A DNA stretch of 64,000 bases from Caprella mutica (taxonomy: Eukaryota; Arthropoda; Malacostraca; Amphipoda; Caprellidae). The notes beneath the pieces were generated by a model. That model was not told the DNA's origin, made no database searches, and saw only the letters and a list, made by a program, of their open reading frames with translations. The stretch lies in contig CANNZV010000508.1 in NCBI GenBank assembly GCA_947561585.1, forward strand, positions 186,001-250,000. Direction: 5' to 3'. This document shows, piece after piece, positions 36,946 through 48,081 of this stretch (its first letter is position 1; each line of letters starts with the position of its first letter). The position numbers and the translations under genes were made by a program.

Positions 36946-37998
36946 TGTAGCGGCCGGGTAATAAAAATCTTTGAATTCTTATATTTTGTACTCCGACCTC
37001 CGTAACACGTGCCTGCGAACAAGGACACAAATCAAATTCTAGCAATGAAACAATAACAATAATTAACCTAACTAGATTAACAAACGATTAAATTAAAGAA
37101 ACAGAATACTAAACTACCACGAACGTAATATACCTTCAAAACACTGAATAAAAGAAACAATATTCAGATAGAAAATACCCAATGGAATAAACCTAAAATA
37201 ACTTCACGAACAAAGTTACAAAATGGTAGGTAGGTGAAATGATTTAATAAGGCTATGGAGTCATATTGACGATATAATATGAAACTGGTCGATAATTGGC
37301 ATCTAAACCATAACTAAAAATATACACCAACCATCTATGTACTATAAATTCAACAAATAATTTAGTAAGTAATGAAATAGTGGAAGGATTTAGAAACGCC
37401 ATAAATAAGTAGTTTCTAACGGAATTTGGTATAAAGACACTATTGACAAGGTTATACATTTGAAGCTACGCGAATAAGAACTAATTTACAGGCACACAAA
37501 ATACATAAATTGATATTATCTACCTAATATCAAACTATCAAAATAAAAAAGATAATAGTTAATGCTAAATTGAATATAATAAATAAGGAAACCAGTGCCA
37601 AGTGATTATGGACACTTCTAAATGAATTAAAGAATAAAACTGTTAATGGCGATAAATGAAATTATAGCTAGGCTAGTTTTAATCTACACAAAAAATGTGA
37701 CAATATTGGTAACTTACTAAATGTAGTTCGGCTCAGTTCAAAGTTGATAGTTTGCGGGCTTACAATTAGAACCTTCATCTTCCGTCACTCAACATATAAT
37801 GAATAATAAGAGCAGCTGATTTACGGCGGTTATAAGAAAGTCATCTTAACATGATATTTAAATGAATAGCATATGCAAACTATATGTTAGGTATGAAATA
37901 AAGATGAACGCAGGATAATAATTGAATTTATAAACAATAAATGATGATAATCAAAATGAAAGTATATAGATTGTAAAAAAAAATGGTAGTTCGCCACA
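36946..37998 (-). repeat. 5' LTR of the BEL/Pao element
   Basis: Same sequence as 21,698-22,749 with about a dozen differences. In the element's orientation this copy lies upstream of gag and should hold its promoter. I could not identify a tRNA primer-binding site with certainty in the bases next to it (gtgctaaatcagaggccgg). Confidence 0.95.
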
Positions 37999-38284
37999 AC
38001 ATCAATTATAATACGGTTGGTCATAAATCAAACCCGGCGGAAAAAAAGTTTATAAAATAGAAGAAATCTCTTTTCAATATTCCTTTCAAGCAACAATAAA
38101 ATACATGAACATGAAAGTTAAATTTGGCTGCTAACAAGTTTAAAAACCTATTGTACTATTATTAGTTTTCTCCATTTCCTTCCATGTTCCATCCATTTCT
38201 CTTGGTGTAAATTTCTGCTTGTGTTTTCCTTGCCCATACAGACCTGCTGATAATCTTTCATTTTTTCCTTAGTTCTTCAAACTC

Positions 38285-38769
38285 TTAGTTTATTTTGTTC
38301 TTCAATTCACGAATATTTCGCCGAGCTCTGGTAAATATATTATTCTTTATGTAACCCCAAAAGTAAGAATTAACATGGGTCAAATATGGAGGTTCCTCAG
38401 TATCTTGTCCAATTTCTTTCAGTCGTTGATGGAACACCTCACTGAGACAATCACGAACAATAATACAGCGATGGGTAGGAGCTCCATCTTGGGCCACAAT
38501 AGTCAGTTGACTCTTTCACCAAATTCCTCTGTTGGATGTGGAGTAATCAAATCATTAAGCATAGCTAAATATTTTCTCCGTTCAGATTTCCCATCCAAAA
38601 AGTGGGACCAATCATACATAACACCGTTTCCGCACAATCTAACCCACACTGATAATGATTTTTCTCTGTCTATGCTTATTTCATAATAGAACCTCGGAAA
38701 AACATGAAGATTGAAATTAATAATATTTTTTAAAGTTATTAGCGGTATAAGTATTATTTTTATGTTCAT
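38285..38769 (-). pseudogene. mariner-like transposase remnant (DDE domain)
   Basis: Two frames on the minus strand cover the catalytic part. The first ends with LCGNGVMYDWSHFLDGK and LAMLNDLITPHPTEEFGE. The second carries AQDGAPTHRCIIVRDCLSE (the QDGAPxH motif with the second catalytic Asp) and YFWGYIKNN. The usual RSPDLTPxDF box is degraded to YLTHVNSYF, so the third catalytic Asp is lost. The N-terminal HTH half is absent. The source element is the one whose terminal repeat was cut by the BEL/Pao element. Confidence 0.85.
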
Positions 38770-39575
38770 GCATTTTATTGTTGTTTGAAAGGAATATTTG
38801 AAAGAGATTTCTTCTATTTTATAATTTTTTTTCTGCGGAATTATATTTTTAGACCTACCTCATTATAATTGATGTCACACCATTGATAGTTGTCAGAAAT
38901 TAAAATGAATTATCAATTAATAGAGAGAAAGATTATCTTCAAGATTCAATAATGCATTAAGCATTAGCTCGTATAGTTCTGAAAATATCATCATCCAAAC
39001 CTCCGGTTGCCTTTTTTTTAATCATCTTGTATAGTATACTAGCTCTAGTTAATTCTAAAGAAGTATTCCTATTTGCAGAAGTACTGTATATATGGTTAAC
39101 CAGGTGTCTGGAAAACTAATTAACTGCCGAAGAGAAAAACTGCCAATATTTTACAAACATCGATCGAAGTTGTTTATAATGAGTAGTGCAAGCGAATATT
39201 AAGCTTGAAAGTATGTTCATTTCTCAAATTGTGAAGGAAAAAAAAATAGATTCTAAACACGTAATGAACTGTTAATGTTGTTAATGTTGTGTAAACATGA
39301 AATTATACTCTGTCCCTAATACAATTATTGTGTCTCTGTTTCTTTTCTTCTAGGGTTTTCTAAGAATGGTATTATTTTTTAATTTCTATATTGTATTTTA
39401 TTTATTTCTGTAATATTCATATAGTAATGCATCTTATATATTTTTCTGATCAATTCGTCTACATTTAACCATTATTTTTGTGTTGTATACTAGTTAAAAA
39501 CGAATGTCCCCTTAACTCCTTAACAAAGAGTGAACGCCGTTTCTTATTAGTTAAAATGTATTTGTCGCTATACAG

Positions 39576-41795
39576 TAGGGTGGAGCGTTTTTTCAACTTT
39601 CTTGAGTTAGGTTTGGTAAAAAATGGGTTCGAAAAATAGTGAAAAAACACCATTTTATGGTTATTTTTCAAAATTTTCATTTTTCATGTATATGATTCGT
39701 AATAGATAAAATAAGATAGAAAAAAAGTATAAAGCTCTCCTACATCATCTTCATGCACCAAAAATTTGTTAAATACAACCAGAATATTGAAAAATATCGA
39801 TAATTTTCCACTTTTCAATTTTATATCTCAAAATTTATTTCTTGCTTTTTATATATTGTAATAGGTTAATTACAATGATATTTGGTTATATAAAATTAAA
39901 TTTCGAGTCACAAAGTCATGGGATGTGTTCTTCTATCGCCACAATTGAGCTAATTATTAGCAAATAAAATATCATAATTGAGAAATAATATAGGCAAATG
40001 ACGGTACAACTCTCATTTTATCCGTATGAAATTTATTAATTAACTTCAAATAATTAAAAACAGAAGTCACCACGAGAAGGTGGACGCTCATTGAGATCCA
40101 CCATAACCCAACCCATCCTTCCTACGATTGCTGGGACTTTAATTAATATCTTAACATATAAATTAATATCCTAGCCTAAGTACAAATCCAAAACACATAT
40201 TATAGGATATGGCAAGTTGCTTCTTCTGTTGATTGAAGTGTTCAACTGCATGGCTTCACAGAACCCTGGTAAGATGACCACTTCCAACAGAATTATAAGG
40301 TTATATATAGTACAACTGAAACACCAAGTGCTGGATTATTAGTTACTAGCATCACAGTACATAATGAAAATGTACATACCGTTTGGTTTTCGAATAGAGT
40401 ATACCCATCAGTCTATGATGGGTCTAAATTTTTTTTAAGATTATTGAAGTCACCAAGCAAGTTAGCATCACAAGTTAATGGGGCACATGTGGGGACTAGT
40501 TTGACAAATAGTATTGGTACTGTGTGGATTTTTGCAAAATAGGCCAATGGTCACACCATGGCTGTTATGTTGAAACCATTTTGATCCAAGATGTTGCGTT
40601 GCCGATATGTTAACCAAGTTTCAGACATGAGCCATATAATGTTGATACGCTATATCAGGTTGGGCCAATATAACAATTCAATGGGATGGATTCTCCACAT
40701 TGAACTAACCTTCTCCCAAGGTATCATTCCATGTGAATGAAAATCACTTTCTTTCTAGCCATTAACTAATAACTACATAAAAAGGGTCATTGAAAGTGGC
40801 TTCTGAATAGCGGTCAGACCTGTAATATAACATGGAACGATAGAGAGATTACAAAATTAGAATTGATATAGATGGAACCTTATCCTTATACATGATAAGG
40901 GTCCTGGTTGGAGACTGTTAAGAACACAAGATCATAATACCAACTGACACAGTAAGTGCAACTAAATATTGTCGTATAGAGTTCTACAAGAGCTTATGAC
41001 GACTGCATTCGTATAAATTGTATGTCAGCTAGGAGGAATGTGGGGGGCTGATCCATTCGACGATAGAGGACAGAATGTATAACCAAATTTTAATACAAAG
41101 AAGGATTTTAATTAAATCCTTTAGATTAATTAAAGTCTCCCAGCAATTGTAGATGGGATAAGTTGGGTTGGAGCGGATCTCGATGAGTGACCACCTTCTC
41201 GTGGTTATCTTCTGTTATTAATTATTTGAAGTTAATTAATTAATTTAATATGAATATAAATAGAGCTGCACCGTCATTAGCCTATATTATTACTCAATTA
41301 TGATATTTTATTTGTTAATAATTAACTCGATTGTGACGAAAGAAGAAAATATCCAATGACTTTGAGACTCGAAATATAGTTTTATGTCCCCAAATATATA
41401 ATTGTAATTAACCTATTACAATATATAAAAAGCAGAAAATAAAGTTTGAGGTATAAAATTAAAAAGTGGAAAATTATCGATATTTTTCAATATTCTGGTT
41501 ATATTTAACACATTTGTGTTAGCAGAGCCTTATAATTTTCTTCTGGAGCCAATTGGACCTTTACATATCTAATTTTATCTGATACCAATCATATGTATGA
41601 AAAAGGAAAATTTAAAAAAATAACCATAAAATGGTGGTTTTTCACTATTTTTCGAATTTTCAAGTCTCCTGTGGCGCATGAAAAAATTGGTTTAGAGATC
41701 TATTATTTTTCACGCATTATTTCAACACAAAATGGCAACTTTTTATCACTATTACCAAACCCAATTCAAAAAAGTTGAAAAAACGCTCCACCCTA
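39576..41795. mobile_element. non-coding hAT-type foldback element
   Basis: Ends tagggtggagcgttttttca and its inverted copy. The inverted similarity continues for about 620-640 bp on each side (about 39,576-40,200 and 41,110-41,795), including ccaccttctcgtggt and tattaatttaactt-like blocks. The flanks are ctatacag at 39,568-39,575 and ctatacag at 41,796-41,803, a perfect 8-bp target duplication. An 8-bp duplication with TAGGG-type ends is typical of hAT. The ~900-bp centre has no transposase. Short frames in the arms are not genes. Confidence 0.93.
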
Positions 41796-42391
41796 CTATA
41801 CAGTCAATTGATTATCAGTGAAACCTAAGGAAAGTTGGTTACTTTGCACTAAGTGCACTAAAATTGCAAAAAATAACGAAACTAGATGCAATTAAATTTC
41901 AAGCATCATGCGGAACCTCAAGATGTTAATTGATTTAGCTAAGATTTTGCACAGAATATTTTCTCATCATTTCGCAACTTTTCCGCACTAAGGACAATGT
42001 GATTTCAAAAGTTTGTTTTTCGGCCTCGTTATGAGCCCCCCTACAGTGAATAATTTATTTATTAAAAAATAATATTTTGTGCAGTCTTCTACAACAGGGT
42101 CATTTTTATTAATTTATTAAATCCTCTATTGATATAAACTCTGGTATCCGACAGATTTGCCGAAACCAATTTCACTGAAAACTAATTCGCTGAACCCTAA
42201 TTCGTCGAACTTGATTCTCCAAATACAAATTTGCGGAAAGACAAATTTGCCGAAATACAAATTTGCCGAAATACAAATTTGCCGAAAGACTAGTTTGGAA
42301 CAAAATGTAAATTTACTCAACAGTGAAATCATAACCCTTAGTAACTCTAATGGATCATTTATTCGGTCTCTTCATTAATCATATTTACTTC

Positions 42392-43674
42392 GGGTCTAGG
42401 CTGATTTTCCGAAAACGAATTGGCCGAAGCCAAATTGCCGAAAACTAATTTGCCAAAACAGATTTTCCGAAAACGTTTTTTCCGAATCCAAAATTGGCCG
42501 AAAACTGATTTGCCGAAATACGGATTTGCCGAAAGACAAATTTTTCCAAAGACGAATTTGACTAAAATCAAATTTAATGTATTTAAAAATAACATTCTGT
42601 TGGACTTTGAAGTTTTTATCATTATATCTTATGCATAAAATAAAACATTTCTTATATGAGTTTGACATTATTATTGCTATATAAATCTGTATTCCGCTAA
42701 TTCGGTATCATTTTGCTAAATTCATATATCTAACTGTAGAATGTATATTTCAATTAGTAAATAATATAATAAAATGAATATGTATACATTATTTAAACAA
42801 TAAAATTTGTTTGTTTGTTTTGTTTAAATTAAATATTAATAAGTATATGGCATTACTAAAAAAGGGTTGATAGAAATAAATCTTTTTACCTGAAACAAAT
42901 TTATTCATGCAAGTGTAACGTTGAAGCTAGATGTATATAGGGAAGATATAAACATATTTAAAAGTTATGTTACTCATTACTAACAATTTTATATTTTAAA
43001 CGCAATAAATGGAAGCTAGATGTATATAGGGAAGATATAAACATATCTAATAGTTATGTTACTCATTACTAACAATTTTATATTTTAAATGCAATAAATG
43101 GAATAAATATTAATAATGTCAGCCACAAAACACCTTCTGTATGGTATAATATTAACAACTGAATAAAAAATGTACAGTAAACATGGAATATTCACAAAAA
43201 TAAATAAACACGCTATAAAAATACCATCTAAAAAAACAACCAAACGCTCAAATGAAAGAAATGCAACATGCTCCCATAGCTGACTGACTGATTCTGACTG
43301 AATAAAGCTTGAACGTCTTTAAAATAAGAAAAGACAAAGAATCATTTAGTGGTACAAAGATCAACACAATGATTAACGAAGAGATAGAATAATTAAAGGA
43401 TCATTTAGTGTAACTGAGGATTATGATTTCGTTTTTTTTTTCTGTAACTTTTGTGGAATTTTACATTCTGTTTTAAATAAGTCTTTCGGTAAATTTGTCT
43501 TTCGGTAAATTTGTCTTTCGGTAAATTTGTCTTTCGGTAAATTTGTCTTTCGGCGAATGCTTATTTGACAAATTTGGGTTTCGACAAATTCATATTCGGA
43601 GAATTAGGTTCGGCGAATTAGTTTTCGGAGAATTTGGTTTCGGCAAATTCGTTTTCGGAAAACCGCCGGATACC
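42392..43674. mobile_element. inner foldback element of the same family
   Basis: Starts gggtctaggctgattttccg and ends cgttttcggaaaaccgccgg plus atacc. Left array at about 42,400-42,560, right array inverted at about 43,480-43,670. Flanks are atttacttc at 42,383-42,391 and atttacttc at 43,675-43,683, a perfect 9-bp duplication. Its left arm (42,405-42,910) is also the inverted match of the outer element's right arm (44,190-44,597), so both are one family. Length 1,283 bp, no coding sequence. Confidence 0.92.
42922..43099 (+). repeat. 89-bp tandem duplication inside the inner foldback
   Basis: Two copies of gaagctagatgtatataggg through acgcaataaatg, starting at 42,922 and 43,011, with about four differences. 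Confidence 0.92.
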
Positions 43675-43839
43675 ATTTACTTCACTATATATCTTTATTA
43701 CGTAATACGTTTACCTTCAGTATTATCATATATTCTTTCCTTTCACCTATCCTTACTTCAACGTCTAACACTACTTTACTACCCATCCTTACTTTAGTGC
43801 GCATTCTTACCCTACTACAAATTCTTACCTTCCTACCAA

Positions 43840-44030
43840 TCCTTGACTATCTTTACCTTACTGTCTATCTTTACCTTACTGTCTATCTTTACCTTACTGT
43901 CTATCCTTACCTTACTGTCTATCCTTACCTTACTGTCTATCCTTACCTTACTGTCTATCCTTACTTTACTGTCTATCCTTACCTTACTGTCTATCCTTAC
44001 CTTACTGTCTATCCTTACCTTACTATAGTA
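43840..44030 (+). repeat. 18-bp minisatellite
   Basis: About ten near-perfect copies of ctgtctatccttacctta in the outer foldback element. All three frames stay open through it because the unit is a multiple of three and lacks stops. The Tyr/Leu/Thr-rich frames are artefacts. Confidence 0.93.
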
Positions 44031-44714
44031 ATTATTTTACATTTGAATATTTTTAACTTTGACTCTATTTTAGAATACTTAATTGGTACAGTTCATGTTA
44101 TTTAAAAATCTTAGTTATGAATAAAATAACTATTAGTTATGAATGAAATATCTATTAGTTAGGAATAAAATAACGATTAGATCACTTGCATTAAATAAAT
44201 TTGTTTGAATTAAAAACATTGATTTCTGTGAACCCTCTATTAGTAATGCTGTATACATATTAATATTTAATATATGGAGTTAAATGTAAAAAGAATAACC
44301 AAATGAAACGGAATTAGCGGAATACAAACTTATATAGGCCTAGTTATAGTAATGTCAAATTCATATAAAAAATGTTTTTTTTTCAGACATAAGATTCTAA
44401 TGAAAAAAAAAAAAAAAGTTCCACAGAATGTTCTTCGATTTTCGACAAATTCGTCTTTCGGAAAAAAGTTGTCCTGCGGCTAATCTGTATTTTGTAAATC
44501 ATTTTCGAAAAAATTGGGATTTGGCAAACACGTATTCGGAGAATCCGTATCAAAGAAATAGTTTTCGGTAACTTTGGTTTCGTTAAATTGGTGACCCTTA
44601 AACTCTCAGCAGTAAACTAATTGAACAGTCGTGAAGTGTACAGTACAACAAACTAGTGGATACAACAAAGGACATTCTTCATAAAATTATCATTTTGAAG
44701 TTGTGGGCTTTTAT

Positions 44715-44895
44715 ATTTGTGGGGGGTTTTCCTTGTGGGTACTTTTCCTTGTTGGTAATTTTCCTTGTGGGTATTTTTCCTTGTGGGTATTTTTCCTTGT
44801 GGGTATTTTTCCTTGTGGGAATTTTCCCTTGTTTGTATTTTTCCTTGTGGGTATTTTTCCTTGTTGTCAATTTTATTTGTGGGCATTTTCCTGTT
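44715..44895 (+). repeat. 16-bp minisatellite
   Basis: About eleven imperfect copies of ttttccttgtgggtat, starting about 120 bp right of the outer foldback element. Hydrophobic (Phe/Leu/Gly) and Lys-rich frames on the two strands come from the repeat. Confidence 0.9.
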
Positions 44896-45235
44896 GGAAA
44901 AAAACAATCAGTGATGGAAATCCATTCACCTACACACATCTAAACTCCCGTTCGTGGTGATAACGGTTCCATTTATCCTATGAAATAAAATATCTCGAAA
45001 ATAGTGACTCTCAAAGATGTCTGCAATTTCAAACACATCTAGTCTAACGTAAATTTAAATAAAGAATACCAGTAGTTATGTTAAGCTTTTTTGCTTATTC
45101 ATCTAAATTCATGGTAACATTTATTTGTAGCAAAAAATAAATAGTACAAATCCTTCCCTATAATAAACAGCATTGTGTTTTTATATATATATTTATATAT
45201 AAATCCATCACGCTCAAACATTTTTTTTTATAAAA

Positions 45236-45462
45236 AATCAAAATTTTCCGATAAGATAAATTCTCTGAAACTCAAAATTTTCAGAAAAAAACAAAATTTT
45301 CAGAAAACTCCAAATTTTTTTCGAAAACTCAAAATTTTCCGAAAATTTAAAATTTCCAAGAAACTAAAAAATTTCCGATAACTAATAATTCTCCAAAAAC
45401 TTAAAATTCTCCAAAAACTAAAAATTTACCGAAAACCTAAAATTTTCCGAAAATTCATCGAA
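45236..45462 (+). repeat. short-unit AAAATTTTCCGAAAAC array
   Basis: About 14 imperfect units of 15-17 bp with an aaaattttccgaaaact core. It resembles the ends of the foldback elements in design but not in exact unit, and no inverted partner was found nearby. It is followed at 45,487 by cccgttatttttaatggg, a near copy of a sequence at 13,166. Confidence 0.85.
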
Positions 45463-45838
45463 TTATTCAATAATTTCCATTAAAAACCCGTTATTTTTAA
45501 TGGGATAGTATACTAGTATTAAAATAAAGACTATATATGTAGATGTGTCCCAAGGAAGCACATACTAAAAATATATCAATATGCCTTGCTCTCCTATCTA
45601 TATAGGTTACACTGGTCCTTCTTTGGTGAATTGTTGTCAATTATAATATTAAATAACATAGAATATTTACAGAGAAAAAATTTAGTTAAAGAAAGTTAAT
45701 CTTATAACAGTAAGATCTGTGAATACAATGCAGAAAGTACATGAATCTAGCTAATTTTATTGACAAAACACAACTTTTAGCAAAAATATCAACTAATGGT
45801 ATTTTTAATTTTCTATATTTTATTATCTATTAGTGCTA

Positions 45839-47074
45839 CAGTGCCCCCAATCACATGGACGGGAAGTCACTTTCGAAAATTGCAAGCATCATAGAAAGAT
45901 CTAAGAGTGATGTGCACCGTGTTGTTAATATTTTTAAAGAATGTGCTTCAATTGATGCAAAACGAAGTTCAGGTAGACCACCAAAAATTATCCTCAGAGA
46001 AGATCGTGCCATGGTGAGACTGTGCAAAAAGGACCATTTCGAGTCTACTGCAGTTATTTCTCGCCAAATGAGTGCAACGCATGGTTTCAGTGTCTCTAGA
46101 TTCATAGTTTCTAGAAGTTTGAAAAGGATAGGATATCTAGAAGTTTGAAAAGGATAGGATTATGAGCCAGGATGCATGCATCGAAGCCTCGAATATCGAA
46201 AAAGAACCGAACTGCAGTTTCCCAAGGAGCATGTCGTTTGGTCGAAGGAGCAGTGGTCCATGGTTCATTTCAACGACGAATCTAAGTTTAATAAGATCGG
46301 AAGTGACAGCAAAATGTACGTTTGACGTAATGTGGGTGAATGACTGTCCCTGAAGTGCGTTAGAAAATAGTGAAACATGGAGGTGACATTGTGATGGTCT
46401 GGGGCATCCTTTCTACAGCGGGAACAGGCCCAGTCGTTCGTCTGCATAGAGTGGTCAACGCAGCAGTGTATACGCAACTTCTCTTCCACCTTTGCATTCC
46501 ATATTTGCAAGCATTTGATACTCAACCACGGATTTTCATGCAAGGTAATTCTCCTTGTCACACGGCTAAAACTGTGAAAGCATAAATAGAAAACAAGGAG
46601 TTTTTATCATGAACTGGCCTGCCCAGAGCCTCGATTTGAATTCCAAAGAAAACATTTGGAAGATAATTAGTGAATGCAATCTCAAAATCAGGATTAACTG
46701 AGGGAAAAGAAGAATGGCAGAAGATAACTCAATAATTCTGCTAAAAGTTGATTGTTTCCTGTAATAATCGATGCAACGAGATTATCAAAAATAAAGGACA
46801 ATTCGCAAAATACTAATTTTGTACATCTAATTAGCCAATAGTTAATGCAATAACAACTGTTCCTTAACTTTTGCTCGGCGTTTTTTTGGTCTCTGATGGC
46901 AATAGTTGAATATTTAGGTAAATATTTGATTCATTCTGGTAATATTTCTAGCAAATACCCACAGTATGTGTAACTTTAGTTTCACGTATTTTCATTGAAT
47001 AGTTTATTTGCAATAGACAAATATGTTGCTTTGAAATTTGAAATGTTGAATCCCTTAACTTATGCTCGCTACTG
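45839..47074 (+). mobile_element. decayed Tc1-like transposon
   Basis: The right end, read inverted, is cagtagcgagcataagttaa, next to TA. A second inner copy of that motif lies at 46,862-46,887 (ttaacttttgctcggcg), as in Tc1 elements with doubled terminal repeats. The left end (cagtgcccccaatcac) matches only the first few bases, so it is degraded. A broken transposase lies inside. Confidence 0.75.
45855..46816 (+). pseudogene. Tc1-like transposase pseudogene
   Basis: N-terminal HTH region (MDGKSLSKIASIIERSKSDV, then RSSGRPPKI). A 26-bp tandem duplication at 46,111-46,160 breaks the frame near VSRSLKRIGY. The first catalytic Asp is in VHFNDESKF in a shifted frame. The second box reads MQGNSPCHTAKTV where Tc1 has QDNxPCH, so the catalytic Asp has become Gly. 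The Glu-bearing box near 46,650 is LNSKENIW. The C-terminus (KNKGQFAKY) is near complete. Several stops and frameshifts make it inactive. Confidence 0.9.
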
Positions 47075-47241
47075 TACATATATTAAAACCACTGCCTTCC
47101 TTACGTACATCACCAGCAAGACTCTTGCAGCTTCTGAGTGAATGCCTTCATGATGCATAAATGGAGTTATTAAATTAAAATTGGTGTTATTTAGAAACAG
47201 AAATAAACAGCTGGTATCGCAGCTGTTAATAATTAATAATT

Positions 47242-47457
47242 AGAACGATAAAGAAAAATGTTTGCATAATTTCTGCTCGCTCAATGTAAATTGATGTAAA
47301 AAACTGAATTATTTTCATCTGACTGCAAAATTAGTTGCAATTAATAATAAGAACGATAAAGAAAAATGTTTGCATAATTTCTGCTCGTTCAATGTAAATT
47401 GATGTAAAAAACTGAATAATATTATTTTCATCTGACTGCAAAATTAGTTTTCTTATA
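47242..47457 (+). repeat. 108-bp tandem duplication
   Basis: agaacgataaagaaaaatgt through actgcaaaattagtt occurs at 47,242 and again at 47,350 with a few differences and a small insertion (aatatta) in the second copy. Confidence 0.92.
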
Positions 47458-47683
47458 AAAAAATGAAACTCAAAAGATGATATGAGTGGGTAATTTTTAT
47501 TCGAAATCACTCTATTTCAAGCATAAAAAAGAAATCTATAATGCATTAAAAATGACAAATGAATTTTGTTTCGCAATATGGTTACATATATCAGTTTAGT
47601 ATCATGGATACTATTCAAATTAAATGTTAAATAATAGATATTTTATTTGATTGAAGAAAATAGAGGACTCCTTGGTTGCTACA

Positions 47684-48081
47684 TTATGTTTAGGGTGAAG
47701 AACTCAACAATAAGTAGTTTTGAATTTTCCCAAGCTCTCAGAATCCTTCGTGGTTTCCGTCTTCAGGGGTAACATTTATTAAAATACAAGCGACTTATAA
47801 TCTACCTACTCGTAATCATGATACATATCCTAACTTCTATTTTTTTATACATTTAAATGTATAAATGTATACTTATAATCTACCTACTCGTAATCATGAG
47901 ACATATCCTAACTTCTATTTTTTTATACATTTAAATGTATAAAAAAATATAAGTCGCTTGTAAAATATAAGTCGCTTGTATTTTAATAAATGTTACCCCT
48001 GAAGACGAAAACCACGAAGGATTCTGAAAGCTTGGGAAAATTCAAAACTACTTCTTGTTGAGTTCTTCACCCTAAACATAA
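47684..48081. mobile_element. 400-bp foldback MITE
   Basis: About 120-bp arms: ttatgtttagggtgaagaac through aaaatacaagcgacttata on the left and the inverted copy ending tcttcaccctaaacataa on the right. The centre holds a tandem duplication of ~77 bp (tataatctacctactcgtaa at about 47,797 and 47,874). A diverged relative of the left arm with its flank lies at about 63,085-63,185, in an intron of the P-type gene. Confidence 0.85.

Larger units (their letters stand above)
21698..37998 (-). mobile_element. BEL/Pao LTR retroelement, interrupted
   Basis: Two near-identical LTRs (21,698-22,749 and 36,946-37,998, each TG..CA) flank a minus-strand gag-protease-RT-RNase H-integrase order. Outside the LTRs are acatt (left) and acatc (right), a 4-5-bp target duplication with one mismatch at most. 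In element orientation a purine run (ctgcggggggag) abuts the 3' LTR, as a polypurine tract should. I count about a dozen differences between the LTRs over ~1,052 bp. An 8.7-kb insert splits the coding region just before RT. Without it the element is about 7.6 kb, normal for the group. Confidence 0.95.
21537..39031. mobile_element. mariner-like element split by a BEL/Pao insertion
   Basis: About 160 bp at 21,537-21,697 (cagggtgattaaaaaaaggc.. to ..caatggtgtgacat) is the inverted copy of 38,870-39,031. The inverted repeat continues directly from 37,999 (acatcaattataat..) to about 38,120, pairing with 38,760-38,870. Removing 21,698-37,998 and one target copy therefore restores one continuous terminal repeat of about 270 bp and an element of about 1.2 kb, a normal mariner size. 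The ends are flanked by TA. The remnant transposase lies at 38,285-38,769. Confidence 0.9.
42143..44597. mobile_element. outer foldback element with GCCGAAA-array ends
   Basis: Starts ggtatccgacagatttgccg and ends ttaaattggtgaccc. The left end is an array of aaatttgccgaaatac units (about 42,150-42,300) and the right end is the same kind of array inverted (about 44,450-44,595). Flanks are ataaactct (42,134-42,142) and ttaaactct (44,598-44,606), a 9-bp target duplication with one mismatch. Removing the inner element leaves about 1.16 kb. The interior holds an 18-bp minisatellite. There is no coding sequence. Confidence 0.85.

Noticed and set aside
42126..42668. Lys/Phe/Gly-rich frames across foldback arms
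   Set aside because: They follow the short-unit arrays at the ends of the foldback elements and differ between copies.
42143..43674. Pairing the outer left end directly with the 43,674 end as one element (ggtatccg/cggatacc match)
   Set aside because: The flanks of that pairing do not match; the nested pairing gives 9/9 and 8/9 target duplications.
43797..44105. Open frames of YLTVYPYL-type repeats
   Set aside because: The 18-bp minisatellite has no stop in any frame and is a multiple of three, so it opens several frames at once; not a gene.
44653..44943. Hydrophobic Phe/Leu/Gly frame and Lys-rich opposite frame
   Set aside because: Products of the 16-bp ttttccttgtgggtat minisatellite; both strands and several frames open together.
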